A stretch of DNA of 38,302 bases, from assembly GCF_947495675.1 (NCBI RefSeq), contig NZ_CANLZX010000027.1, forward strand, positions 1-38,302. The letters are read 5' to 3'. A program made the position numbers and the translations under genes. Positions 7,186 to 14,920 of the stretch are shown here, piece by piece; the stretch's first letter is position 1; every line of letters starts with the position of its first letter. The DNA is from an uncultured Algibacter sp. (GTDB lineage Bacteria > Bacteroidota > Bacteroidia > Flavobacteriales > Flavobacteriaceae). Below the pieces are notes generated by a model. The model was not told the DNA's origin. It ran no database searches and worked only from the letters and a program-made list of their open reading frames with translations.

Positions 7186-9012
7186 ATGAGCACATTCCAA
7201 GATTTAGGTCTTAATGACGACTTATTACAAGCAATTACTGATTTAGGATTTGAAAAACCTAGTGAAGTACAAGAAAAAGCAATCCCAATTTTATTAGAAT
7301 CTGAAACCGATTTGGTAGCATTAGCCCAAACCGGAACCGGAAAAACAGCAGCTTTTGGTTTTCCAATGCTAGAAAAAATTGATGTTTCTAGTAGAACCAC
7401 TCAAGGACTAATATTATCGCCTACAAGAGAACTTTGTTTACAAATTACCAACGAAATGAAATTGTATGGTAAGTACTGCAAAGGCCTTAATGTAGTGGCC
7501 GTTTACGGTGGTTCTAGTATTACAGACCAAGCACGCGAAATTAAACGTGGTGCACAAATTATTGTAGCTACGCCTGGTAGAATGAAAGATATGATTAACC
7601 GTCGTTTGGTTGATATTTCTAAAATCCAATATTCGGTTTTAGATGAGGCAGACGAGATGTTAAACATGGGCTTTAAAGAAGATATTACCGATATTTTATC
7701 GCACACACCAGACGATAAGAATACTTGGTTATTTTCTGCAACAATGCCACGTGAAGTTGCTACTATTGCCAAAAAATTTATGCATAACCCACAGGAAATT
7801 ACTGTTGGTAATAAAAATGAAAGTACAAGTAACGTATCTCACGAATACTACTTAGTAAACGCCAGAGACCGTTACCAGGCTTTAAAACGACTATCGGATG
7901 CTAATCCAGATATATTTTCGGTTATTTTTTGTAGAACAAAACGTGATACACAAAAAGTTGCTGAAAACTTAATTGAAGATGGTTATAGCGCAGGTGCATT
8001 ACATGGCGATTTAAGCCAAAACCAGCGTGATTTAGTAATGAAATCTTTTAGAAACCAACAAATACAAATGCTTGTAGCTACAGATGTTGCTGCTCGTGGT
8101 ATTGATGTTGATGATATTACACACGTAATAAACTACCAATTACCAGACGAAATTGAAACTTACACACACCGTTCTGGAAGAACTGGTCGTGCTGGTAAAA
8201 CAGGAGTTTCTATGGTTATTGTTTCTAAAAGTGAAGTGCGTAAAATTAAAAGTATTGAGCGCATTATTAACCAAAAATTTGAGAAAAAAGAAATTCCAGA
8301 TGGCGCTGATATTTGCGAAGTACAATTAATGTCGCTGGCTAATAAAATACATAACACAGAAATAAATCATGAAATTGATAAACACTTATCAAACATTAAT
8401 GAATTATTTGCTGATACTGATAAAGATGAATTAATTAAAAAATTCTTCTCTGTTGAGTTTACGCGTTTTTATAACTACTACCAAAAATCTAAAAACTTAA
8501 ATGTTTCTGAAAGCTCTAGCGATAGAGAAGGCGGACGCGATTTTAGAGGCGGTAAAAACGATTCTACCCGTTACTTTATTAATGTGGGTGGTAAAGATGG
8601 TTTTGATTGGATGTCGCTTAAAGATTTCCTTAAAGAGCAATTAGGACTTGGTAGAGACGATGTTTTTAAAGTTGAAACTAAAGATTCATTTTCTTTCTTT
8701 AATACAGAAAACGAATTAAAAGAGAAAGTTTTAGCACATTTTACCGACTTTAAACACGAAGGACGTTTTGTAAATGTTGAAGTTTCTGAAAACCGTGGTG
8801 GTGGCGGAAGACGTGGAGACAGACGAGGCGGAAGCGGAAAACGCGATGGCGGAAAAAGACGTGACGACAGACGTGGTGGCGGAAGACGTGATGATAGAAA
8901 GGGTGCTTCTGGAAACAGAAGTGAAAGACGAAAAAGTGACGGTGGGTCTAAACCAAGACGATCAGACTCTAGCGATTTTGGAAGCTCTAGACCTAGACGT
9001 TCAAGAAGATAG
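7186..9012 (+). CDS. deaD: DEAD-box RNA helicase with DbpA-like RNA-binding domain and RGG tail
   Basis: A 608-residue ATP-dependent RNA helicase for ribosome assembly or RNA turnover, probably cold-related like DeaD/CsdA (inference). Seen in order: Q motif (FQDLGLN...QEKAIP), Walker A AQTGTGKT (47-54), PTREL, TPGRMKD, DEAD (153-156), SAT (184-186), HGDLSQNQRD, ARGIDVDD and HRSGRTGRAG (about 328-337). Residues about 460-535 form a DbpA-type RRM (RYFINVGGKDGFDW...FVNVEVSE). The tail (about 538-608) is a basic Gly/Arg/Asp repeat of GGRRGD-like units, an RGG-type RNA-binding region, ending RPRRSRR. The gene is single, preceded by a long leader and followed by several stem-loops. Confidence 0.95.
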   Translation: MSTFQDLGLNDDLLQAITDLGFEKPSEVQEKAIPILLESETDLVALAQTGTGKTAAFGFPMLEKIDVSSRTTQGLILSPTRELCLQITNEMKLYGKYCKGLNVVAVYGGSSITDQAREIKRGAQIIVATPGRMKDMINRRLVDISKIQYSVLDEADEMLNMGFKEDITDILSHTPDDKNTWLFSATMPREVATIAKKFMHNPQEITVGNKNESTSNVSHEYYLVNARDRYQALKRLSDANPDIFSVIFCRTKRDTQKVAENLIEDGYSAGALHGDLSQNQRDLVMKSFRNQQIQMLVATDVAARGIDVDDITHVINYQLPDEIETYTHRSGRTGRAGKTGVSMVIVSKSEVRKIKSIERIINQKFEKKEIPDGADICEVQLMSLANKIHNTEINHEIDKHLSNINELFADTDKDELIKKFFSVEFTRFYNYYQKSKNLNVSESSSDREGGRDFRGGKNDSTRYFINVGGKDGFDWMSLKDFLKEQLGLGRDDVFKVETKDSFSFFNTENELKEKVLAHFTDFKHEGRFVNVEVSENRGGGGRRGDRRGGSGKRDGGKRRDDRRGGGRRDDRKGASGNRSERRKSDGGSKPRRSDSSDFGSSRPRRSRR

Positions 9013-9056
9013 TTTTTTTAAAAACAAGGCTTTCTTTAAATACATCTTAATGTTAT

Positions 9057-9114
9057 ATTGAGCTCAGTCAAAAAAGCTACAACTCACGTTTTAACGCATT
9101 TCGACTGTGCTTAA
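9057..9114. repeat. Imperfect inverted repeat after the helicase gene
   Basis: ATTGAGCTCAGTCAAAA (from 9057) pairs imperfectly with GCATTTCGACTGTGCTTAAT (9096-9115), whose reverse complement reads ATTAAGCACAGTCGAAATGC. The TTGAGC.CAGTCGAAATG phrase recalls a repeat often met between flavobacterial genes (from memory). It may fold as a stem-loop at the 3' end of the helicase mRNA. Confidence 0.5.
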
Positions 9115-9121
9115 TGTATCA

Positions 9122-9142
9122 AAAAGTTAATTTTTAACTTTT
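9122..9142. other. Perfect 9-bp hairpin
   Basis: AAAAGTTAA (9122-9130) and TTAACTTTT (9134-9142) form a perfect A/T-rich stem with a 3-base loop, in the gap between the helicase and the next gene. With so few GC pairs it is a weak terminator candidate. Confidence 0.4.
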
Positions 9143-9229
9143 AATGATTACTTTATTAACCTAAAAGTTGGTTATTATTCAAAAATTTGAACTAAACTTT
9201 TTTGTTAATTTTAAGTCAAATTAAAACAT

Positions 9230-9252
9230 AACGGCATAATTTGCCGTTTTGT
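9230..9252 (+). terminator. Probable intrinsic terminator
   Basis: AACGGCA (9230-9236) and TGCCGTT (9242-9248) form a perfect 7-bp stem with loop TAATT, followed by TTGTTT. It probably ends transcription from the helicase side and lies just before the -7-like box of the next gene. Confidence 0.6.
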
Positions 9253-9256
9253 TTAT

Positions 9257-9264
9257 TACTTTTG
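9257..9264 (+). promoter_or_regulatory. Putative -7 box (TACTTTTG)
   Basis: TACTTTTG matches TAnnTTTG, 17 bases before the ATG at 9282 and directly after the terminator hairpin. It lies inside the longer open frame from 9249, which argues for the start at 9282. Confidence 0.45.
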
Positions 9265-9281
9265 GTGAGCAAATAAAGCCT

Positions 9282-10058
9282 ATGAAAAATTATATTTTAC
9301 TTTTTACCTTTTTATTAGCCTCAGCTATTTCTATAGCTCAAGAAGCAGATAAGGTATTAGGTGTTGTAATTAATTCGGCTGATGAAGGCGCTCTTGAAAG
9401 CGTAAATATTGTAAACCTAAACCAAGTAATAGGTACAACTACAAACAAAAAAGGTGAATTTAAAATTACTGCCAAGGTAAATGATACACTTCACTTTTCA
9501 TATTTAGGTTTTAAATCTATTAAAGTACGAGTAACCAATGACTGGTTAAAATTTGGCAGTTCTAAAATCGAGCTTACAGAATTGGCTTTAGCTCTAGAAG
9601 AAGTTGTTGTAAATCAACTTAGCCTTACTGGATATCTAGAAGTAGACATAAAGCAAGTACCAGATATTAACACCAATTACCGCTATAGTATTTCTGGCCT
9701 ACAAGGTTCGGGTTACGAAGCAAGTAAAAAATCTGGACTAACAAGGGTAATTGGTTCTATATTTAATCCTGCAGATTTCTTACACAGAATGTTTGGTAAA
9801 AAGCCAAACGAACTACGTAAGCTTAAAAAAATGAAGCAAGATGATGAAATAAGAAACATATTAGCCGCTCGTTTTGATCGTGAAATGCTAACCGTTTTAT
9901 TACAAGTAGATCGTGTAGATTTAGATGAAATTGTGAGTCAATGTAACTACTCCAAAGGTTTTATACAAACTGCCAACGACCTTCAAATACTCGATGCTAT
10001 TAGTGAATGTTATGAGGAATACAAACTACTAAGTCGAGGTAGAAGCCGCAAAATTTAA
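9282..10058 (+). CDS. Exported protein with carboxypeptidase-regulatory-like domain
   Basis: 258 residues. The signal peptide is MKNYILLFTFLLASAISIAQ. Residues about 24-105 are a CarboxypepD_reg-like beta-sandwich (VLGVVINSADEGALESVNIVN, TNKKGEFKITAKVNDTLHFSYLGFKS), the domain that also opens SusC/TonB receptors; here no beta-barrel follows. The remaining ~150 residues are helical and charged (ELRKLKKMKQDDEIRNIL, ISECYEEYKLL) and I do not recognise them. It is likely periplasmic or outer-membrane-associated; the function is unknown. The start at 9282 rather than 9249 gives the signal peptide and follows the -7-like box. It stands alone between two intergenic repeats. Confidence 0.8.
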   Translation: MKNYILLFTFLLASAISIAQEADKVLGVVINSADEGALESVNIVNLNQVIGTTTNKKGEFKITAKVNDTLHFSYLGFKSIKVRVTNDWLKFGSSKIELTELALALEEVVVNQLSLTGYLEVDIKQVPDINTNYRYSISGLQGSGYEASKKSGLTRVIGSIFNPADFLHRMFGKKPNELRKLKKMKQDDEIRNILAARFDREMLTVLLQVDRVDLDEIVSQCNYSKGFIQTANDLQILDAISECYEEYKLLSRGRSRKI

Positions 10059-10062
10059 TTTC

Positions 10063-10148
10063 TGGGCGTTACCACAAGGGTCGGGCTTTACACTATATCT
10101 TTTTTTCGTGCCTCAACAAAGGATGCCGTTTCAATCCCTAACGCACAT
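10063..10148. repeat. Dispersed intergenic repeat, copy 1
   Basis: The element is bounded by GCGTTA (10066-10071) and its inverse TAACGC (10139-10144) and carries AGGGTCGGGCTTT near 10077-10089 and TTCAATCCC near 10130-10138. The same blocks in the same order occur at 18771-18850, so this is a true repeat family within the window. Blocks of this kind recur in many flavobacterial genomes to my recollection. No protein is encoded. Confidence 0.7.
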
Positions 10149-10197
10149 AGCAATCTCTAATCATTTTAAAAACTTAAATTGATATTATTACATAAAA

Positions 10198-10854
10198 TTA
10201 ATTATCGCTATAAAAACGTTCTACAATCTCATCGTAGCTTTTAATTGTTTTTTTACACCAATCTAAACGTTTTTCATATATTTCGGTTTCACTTAAACGC
10301 CAATCAATATCAGATTTTTTAAGTTTTGTAGTTACATGCTGTAAAATTATAGCTGCAGAAACCGATATATTTAAACTTTCAGTAAAACCAACCATAGGTA
10401 TTTTTAAAAAGCAATCAGCTTCATCTAAAACTTCCTTCGATAAGCCTTCAGTTTCCCTTCCAAAGAAAAAACAAGACTTTTTATTAATATCAAAATCATA
10501 CAACTCACAATCATTAGTGTGTGGTGTCGTTGCAACAATTTGGTAATCTTTTCCCTTTAAATCCCTAATGCAATCCTTAACCGATCCAAATCTATTTAAA
10601 TCCACCCATTTTTGAGCACCCATAGCAATTTCTCTATCAATTTGTTTAGAGTTTTGCTCCTCAACAATATTAACCTCTTGAATACCAAAAACATCGCAAC
10701 TTCTTATAACAGCACTTGTATTATGCAGTTGGTACACATCTTCTGTAGCAACTGTAAAATGTTTAGTGCGTTCTTGTAAAACTTCATGAAAACGATTTTT
10801 ACGGTGTTCGGTTAAATAGGTTTCTAAGTGCTCAAGGAGTTTTAGGTCAGTCAT
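10198..10854 (-). CDS. trmH: tRNA (guanosine-2'-O)-methyltransferase TrmH
   Basis: A 218-residue SPOUT enzyme that methylates the 2'-OH of G18 in the tRNA D-loop. Motif 1 is HNTSAVIRSCDVFG (conserved Arg for catalysis), motif 2 FFFGRETEGLS and motif 3 MVGFTESLNISVSAAIIL. The C-terminal helix with RLDWCKKTIKSYDEI matches the TrmH-specific extension that contacts tRNA, which separates it from the SpoU-like protein at 3878-4672. The ATG at 10854 has a TAGTTTTG box only a few bases upstream, so the message may be nearly leaderless. It is divergent from the sirtuin gene with a 99-base shared promoter gap. Confidence 0.9.
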   Translation of the reverse strand: MTDLKLLEHLETYLTEHRKNRFHEVLQERTKHFTVATEDVYQLHNTSAVIRSCDVFGIQEVNIVEEQNSKQIDREIAMGAQKWVDLNRFGSVKDCIRDLKGKDYQIVATTPHTNDCELYDFDINKKSCFFFGRETEGLSKEVLDEADCFLKIPMVGFTESLNISVSAAIILQHVTTKLKKSDIDWRLSETEIYEKRLDWCKKTIKSYDEIVERFYSDN

Positions 10855-10858
10855 ATCA

Positions 10859-10866
10859 CAAAACTA
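10859..10866 (-). promoter_or_regulatory. Putative -7 box (TAGTTTTG) of trmH
   Basis: Reads TAGTTTTG on the minus strand, 4 bases before the trmH ATG. It fits TAnnTTTG but has no clear -33 partner and would leave almost no leader. Confidence 0.3.
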
Positions 10867-10902
10867 ATAAACTTTCTTTCATTAATAAAAATGAATACTT
10901 AG

Positions 10903-10910
10903 TATCTTTG
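10903..10910 (+). promoter_or_regulatory. Putative -7 box (TATCTTTG) of the sirtuin gene
   Basis: TATCTTTG matches TAnnTTTG, 43 bases before the ATG at 10954, with a weak TTTC 22 bp upstream. This and the box on the opposite strand at 10859 form a divergent pair. Confidence 0.45.
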
Positions 10911-10953
10911 ATTCTGTTCCATTAAATACAAGAATTACAAAAAAGCACAAATA

Positions 10954-11634
10954 ATGAAACATATAGTAGTACTCACAGGAGCAGGCATGAGCGCCGAAAG
11001 CGGCATTAAAACCTTTAGAGATGCCAATGGTTTATGGGAAGGGCACGATGTTATGGAAGTTGCAACACCGCAAGGTTTTGCTGCAAATCCAGAATTGGTT
11101 TTAGATTTTTATAATCAACGTAGAAGACAGTTGTTTGAAGTTGAACCTAATCAAGCTCACAAGGATTTAGCAGAACTTGAAAATGATTATAAAGTTACTA
11201 TTGTAACCCAAAATGTAGACGATTTACATGAACGTGCTGGCAGTAAAAACGTAGTTCACTTACATGGTGAATTACTAAAAGTAAGAAGCACCATATATCC
11301 AAATGACATTCAAACATGGAAAACTGATTTGGTTTTAGGTGATGTTTGCAATAAAGGACATCAATTAAGACCTCATATTGTTTGGTTTGGCGAAGATGTT
11401 CCTATGATTGAAAAAGCTGTTGAAATTTGTGAAACCGCAGACTTTTTAATCATTATAGGCACGTCTATGAATGTGTATCCTGCTGCTGGCTTAATGCATT
11501 ATGTTCCAGAAAAAACACCAACTTACTTTATTGACCCAAAACCTAATATTGCGAGTAAAGAAAATCTAACTGTAATTTCTGAAACTGCTACTGTAGGCGT
11601 TAAAAAAATGATTGAAATACTTAGTGCATTTTAA
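10954..11634 (+). CDS. cobB: Sir2-family NAD-dependent protein deacylase
   Basis: A 226-residue class III sirtuin that removes acyl groups from lysines using NAD. Visible motifs are GAGMSAESGIKTFR (9-22, NAD binding), TQNVDDLHERAG (85-96), catalytic His in HLHGE (H104) and GTSMNVYPAAGL. Tyr53 and Arg56 in FYNQR match the Y-x-x-R pair that binds succinyl or malonyl groups in SIRT5/CobB, so desuccinylase activity is likely. The structural zinc site appears lost: after HGELLKVR the usual Cys is Ser, and only one Cys (C132) is left where four are expected. Its last 14 bases overlap the convergent FkbM gene. Confidence 0.9.
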   Translation: MKHIVVLTGAGMSAESGIKTFRDANGLWEGHDVMEVATPQGFAANPELVLDFYNQRRRQLFEVEPNQAHKDLAELENDYKVTIVTQNVDDLHERAGSKNVVHLHGELLKVRSTIYPNDIQTWKTDLVLGDVCNKGHQLRPHIVWFGEDVPMIEKAVEICETADFLIIIGTSMNVYPAAGLMHYVPEKTPTYFIDPKPNIASKENLTVISETATVGVKKMIEILSAF

Positions 11635-12421
11635 TAGCCATAATACTAGACCAATGCTTATTATCTTTCCAAGCATTAAATCCATGTTTTTTCAATATAT
11701 TAATGTAAGTATCAATATCTTGATTTTCATCTAAATGCATTTCAATATTAATGGCTTTAACATATTGTAACCAAGTTAAATCTTCTTGATTTAAAATATC
11801 TTCTTCAGCACCTTCAATATCCATTTTCACATAATCAATCTCAGTTAAATTATACTTTTTAATAATACTTAAAACTGTTGTACTTTGAATTTTAATACTT
11901 GCTCTGTCAGTATCATTTTTCTTAAGAGAATAGGCATCAAAATCTGAACTAGCATTATAACTTACAGTTGTGTTTTCTGTCCAAATGGCTTGATTATGTA
12001 AATGTATATTTTTGTAAAACTTTGTATTGTGTTTAGCCAATAAATAATTATCGGTATTCATTTCGTAACCATATATAATACTATCTGGGTAAAGTTGTTT
12101 TAAATGTACAATGGTTAGGCCAATATTACTACCTAAGTCTAATATTACAGGTGTTTTTGAAAGCTGAGTATCTTTAGGTGGCAAATGGTATTTATCTGCA
12201 AACACATAGCCTACTACCTCTTTATCAATAAAATTTTTTCTAATTTTTATGCTGTGCTTTAAGCCTTTTAAATGTAATTTTAGAAACCCTTTCTTTGGGT
12301 TATTACGTTCAATTTTAGAAAGTTTAATTCTATCTGCAGTATTAAAAAGTTCATGAGGTTGTGTAAAAACTCTAATTTTCTGGTACTTTTTTTTAATAGA
12401 ATGATATATGTTTCTTAGCAT
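11621..12421 (-). CDS. FkbM-family methyltransferase
   Basis: A 266-residue SAM-dependent methyltransferase. Motif I is VILDLGSNIGLTIVHLK (about 92-108), followed by an acidic IYGYEMN segment that should bind the SAM ribose, and the family hallmark YVKMDIEGAEEDIL (about 197-210). FkbM enzymes often O-methylate sugars of glycans or secondary metabolites. It follows a glycosyltransferase on the same strand (66 bases apart), so a role in decorating a surface polysaccharide is a reasonable inference. Its 3' end overlaps the sirtuin gene by 14 bases. Confidence 0.85.
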   Translation of the reverse strand: MLRNIYHSIKKKYQKIRVFTQPHELFNTADRIKLSKIERNNPKKGFLKLHLKGLKHSIKIRKNFIDKEVVGYVFADKYHLPPKDTQLSKTPVILDLGSNIGLTIVHLKQLYPDSIIYGYEMNTDNYLLAKHNTKFYKNIHLHNQAIWTENTTVSYNASSDFDAYSLKKNDTDRASIKIQSTTVLSIIKKYNLTEIDYVKMDIEGAEEDILNQEDLTWLQYVKAINIEMHLDENQDIDTYINILKKHGFNAWKDNKHWSSIMAIKMH

Positions 12422-12488
12422 GAAATTAAAGTTTTAACAATAAATGACGAAAGTAAATTGAAATTTTATTTTAATCAAATTTACCTCA

Positions 12489-13727
12489 TTATTCGTTTTT
12501 ATTTTTTTCTTCAATCCATTTACTCATAAACTTTGTACTTTGTAAAGTATGATGTTGAAGCATTTTACCTGTAAAGTTATTTATTCTATGTTTATTTAAT
12601 GTATTAATCGTTACACTTACTTTATTCAGAAATCTATCCTGATGCACATTTTTATAAAAACGTGAATTTATGATTGCAAAGCCATTTGATTGTTTTTCTT
12701 TCCAAAGTATTGCATCATTATAAAGTTTAACAGACTTATTTACAAACTCTTGCAAATCGTCTTCAATAAAACCATTAGCTGCTAAGTTATCAAACATCCC
12801 TTCTGCTCCAATTGTTGAAGTTACTGTAGGTGTACCATTAATCATAGCATCAATTAATTTACCTTTTAAACCTGCACCAAATCGAATTGGTGCTAAACAT
12901 ATTTTAGCGTTTTGCATGACTTCATTAACATCTTCGGCAAAACCTTTTATTAAAAAACCTTGTTTATCATTATGTAATTGATTGATTTTCTGTGAAGCAT
13001 AAGCACCATAAACATGTAATTCTGCTTTAGGTAATTGTTTTTTTATTAAAGGCCAAATGGCTTCTTTTAAATATAAAACAGCGTTATAGTTGGGTTCGTG
13101 TAAAAAATTCCCAATGGTTATAAAATGATTTCTATTTTCAAAATTTGGAAGTGATTGTTTGTACTCATCTGAAATAAAATCTTGCATAAAAGGCAAATAA
13201 ACCAACAAAGACGCATCAACTTTAAATTGATTTTTAAGAATCTCCATTTCAACTTCAGAAATAATTAAACTTAAATCACTTCTGTATATACTAGCAATTT
13301 CTCGCTTAGCAACATCATTAAACAAATAAGATTCATTAAAAGACATAGAATCTTTAAACGCTTGTTGCCTTCCTTTTCGTAAACAATGTAAATCTTCAGT
13401 ATCTAATATTTTTAAGGCATTAGGACATTGTTCTGTAATACGCCAACCAAATTGCTCTTCCATCATAAAACGATCAAACACAACTATATCGGGGTTTAAT
13501 GTTTTTACAAAAACATCAAAAGATGTATTATTTAATTCAATAGAAACTGGAGAAACATTGATACTTTCTAAATTAAAAGCATTATCGCTTTTAGCACATG
13601 GGCTTGCAAAAGTTATTTGATAGTCTGCTCTTTGAAATACTTCAATAAGTTGCATCATTCTGCTACCAGCTGCAGAACTTTTTGGCTCTGGCCATACAAA
13701 ACCAATGATTAATAGATGCTTAGGCAT
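12489..13727 (-). CDS. Glycosyltransferase, GT4-like (family 1 fold)
   Basis: A 412-residue GT-B glycosyltransferase. The N-terminal Rossmann half begins HLLIIGFVWPEPKSSAAGSRM, an acceptor-side loop seen in GT4-like enzymes, and the C-terminal half carries HVYGA, LIKGFAEDVNEVM and APIRFGAGLKGKLIDAMINGTPTVTS (about 280-305), the nucleotide-sugar binding region. Donor and acceptor cannot be told. There is no transmembrane segment. It lies between the haem-binding gene (28 bases upstream) and the FkbM methyltransferase, all on the minus strand, and probably works with the latter in surface glycan synthesis. Confidence 0.85.
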   Translation of the reverse strand: MPKHLLIIGFVWPEPKSSAAGSRMMQLIEVFQRADYQITFASPCAKSDNAFNLESINVSPVSIELNNTSFDVFVKTLNPDIVVFDRFMMEEQFGWRITEQCPNALKILDTEDLHCLRKGRQQAFKDSMSFNESYLFNDVAKREIASIYRSDLSLIISEVEMEILKNQFKVDASLLVYLPFMQDFISDEYKQSLPNFENRNHFITIGNFLHEPNYNAVLYLKEAIWPLIKKQLPKAELHVYGAYASQKINQLHNDKQGFLIKGFAEDVNEVMQNAKICLAPIRFGAGLKGKLIDAMINGTPTVTSTIGAEGMFDNLAANGFIEDDLQEFVNKSVKLYNDAILWKEKQSNGFAIINSRFYKNVHQDRFLNKVSVTINTLNKHRINNFTGKMLQHHTLQSTKFMSKWIEEKNKNE

Positions 13728-13755
13728 TAAATTATTTATTGTTAGATTATTAAAA

Positions 13756-14229
13756 TTATTCTGGTTTTGGCTCTACACTATATTTTAATCTAACTAATTT
13801 TGCCCAATCTATAACAGCTTTTATTTGTGTTTCGGTAAGTTTTGCTTCGGTGTGCGTCCAGGTATAAGACTCTAAAGGCATTTCTTTTGCTTCAACCATT
13901 TCAATAAGTTCTTCAAATTTATGGTCTTTTCGTTTTACAGAATTACCTTCCCAATTAGACATATTAAAATGCTTTTTACCATTATTAACATGCCCAGCTA
14001 ACCAATAATTCACAGGTGTAATGTTATTATACCATGGATAGCGAGTAAAATCGCTATGACAATCAATACAAGCTTCTTTTAAAATGATTTTTACATTTTC
14101 TGGCGGATTTGTTTCAGCCATAAAAGTATTTATTAAATTTAATTCACCTTCGTTTTTATCAGGACCAAAAAATTGTGCAATTACAAATAATAGTAGCAAT
14201 AGCATTAACACTTTTTTTATAAGTTTCAT
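13756..14229 (-). CDS. Haem-binding domain protein (single CxxCH)
   Basis: 157 residues. An N-terminal hydrophobic helix (about 5-22, LLLLLFVIAQFFG) is a signal anchor, followed by one c-type haem motif CIDCH (about 54-58) and the family phrase DFTRYPWYNNITPVNYWLAGHV. This fits the Bacteroidota haem-binding domain family (Haem_bd, PF14376), periplasmic and membrane-tethered. A Met in EMPLESYTW could be the distal ligand. Its redox partner is unknown. It starts 37 bases from the divergent TTG-start gene and may be the first gene of the minus-strand run containing the glycosyltransferase. Confidence 0.85.
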   Translation of the reverse strand: MKLIKKVLMLLLLLFVIAQFFGPDKNEGELNLINTFMAETNPPENVKIILKEACIDCHSDFTRYPWYNNITPVNYWLAGHVNNGKKHFNMSNWEGNSVKRKDHKFEELIEMVEAKEMPLESYTWTHTEAKLTETQIKAVIDWAKLVRLKYSVEPKPE

Positions 14230-14266
14230 TTTTATACATTTATTCTATAAAAATAAGAAAACCTTT

Positions 14267-14833
14267 TTGACTAAAGAAGAACTCTATAACGAATTAAATT
14301 ATGTAAATCATTCGCGTGAAAAACGTTTGTATTATGCACATTTAATGCATAATAATTTAGATTTAGTTCCTAAACTATTAGATATACTTTTTACAGTTGA
14401 TGATAAAATTTCGCCTCGGGCTGCTTGGGTTTTTGAGTTTATGTGTAATGAAGATATTGATACAATAATTCCGTTTTTAGACCATTTTACAGAAAACATG
14501 CACAAAGTGCATTTAGACTCGGCTGTTAGACCTGTAGCTAAAATTTGTGAATTTCTTGCCAAAGCATATACTTCTAAATTTGACAATAAAATTAAAGTGT
14601 TTTTAACCGAAACACATAAAGAGCGTATTATAGAAACCTGTTTTGATTATATGATTAATGACGAAAAAGTTGCCCCAAAAGCATACGGCATGTCTACGCT
14701 TTTTTTATTAGGCAAACAATATGATTGGATATACCCCGAATTAGCACGTATATTAGAAGATGATTTCTCAAAACAAAGCGCTGCTTTTAAGGCTAGAGCA
14801 AGACATATTTTAAAAAAAATAAAGACACATTAA
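14267..14833 (+). CDS. Conserved helical protein of unknown function, TTG start
   Basis: 188 residues, all-helical in appearance and HEAT-like (ISPRAAWVFEFMCN, SAVRPVAKICEFLAKAY, KVAPKAYGMSTLFLLG), ending in a basic ARHILKKIK tail. Homologues sit just before purB in flavobacteria, from memory, and are sometimes mislabelled as adenylosuccinate lyase; there is no lyase signature here. No ATG occurs at a sensible place: the frame runs back to 14084 through the divergent haem gene, and the next ATG (MHNNLD) would remove a conserved-looking start. TTG at 14267 gives MTKEELYNELNYVNHSREKR, the most natural N-terminus. It ends 87 bases before purB. Confidence 0.75.
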   Translation: MTKEELYNELNYVNHSREKRLYYAHLMHNNLDLVPKLLDILFTVDDKISPRAAWVFEFMCNEDIDTIIPFLDHFTENMHKVHLDSAVRPVAKICEFLAKAYTSKFDNKIKVFLTETHKERIIETCFDYMINDEKVAPKAYGMSTLFLLGKQYDWIYPELARILEDDFSKQSAAFKARARHILKKIKTH

Positions 14834-14853
14834 ACTTAAATTATTAAAAATCT

Positions 14854-14878
14854 TCTGTCTTCAGCTATCTGTCTTCAG
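14854..14878 (+). repeat. Short tandem repeat (TCTGTCTTCAG x2) in the purB leader
   Basis: TCTGTCTTCAG occurs at 14854-14864 and again at 14868-14878, period 14. The second copy runs into a block that is shared with the rmuC upstream region. Confidence 0.6.
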
Positions 14879-14889
14879 ACTAAAAATTC

Positions 14890-14897
14890 TATCTTTG
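14890..14897 (+). promoter_or_regulatory. Putative -7 box (TATCTTTG) of purB
   Basis: TATCTTTG, 23 bases before the purB ATG. The 27 bases 14871-14897 match 29275-29301 (before rmuC) at 23 positions, ending at the same -7 box. Confidence 0.5.
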
Positions 14898-14920
14898 CAA
14901 CTTCAAAAATTGAATCATAT

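Noticed and set aside
8774..9061. 95-codon ORF in another frame of the helicase tail
   Set aside because: The Glu/Asp/Val-rich translation is a frame shadow of the repetitive RGG-coding sequence.
14267..14833. Naming the gene before purB a second adenylosuccinate lyase
   Set aside because: It has none of the lyase signatures; only its position links it to purB.
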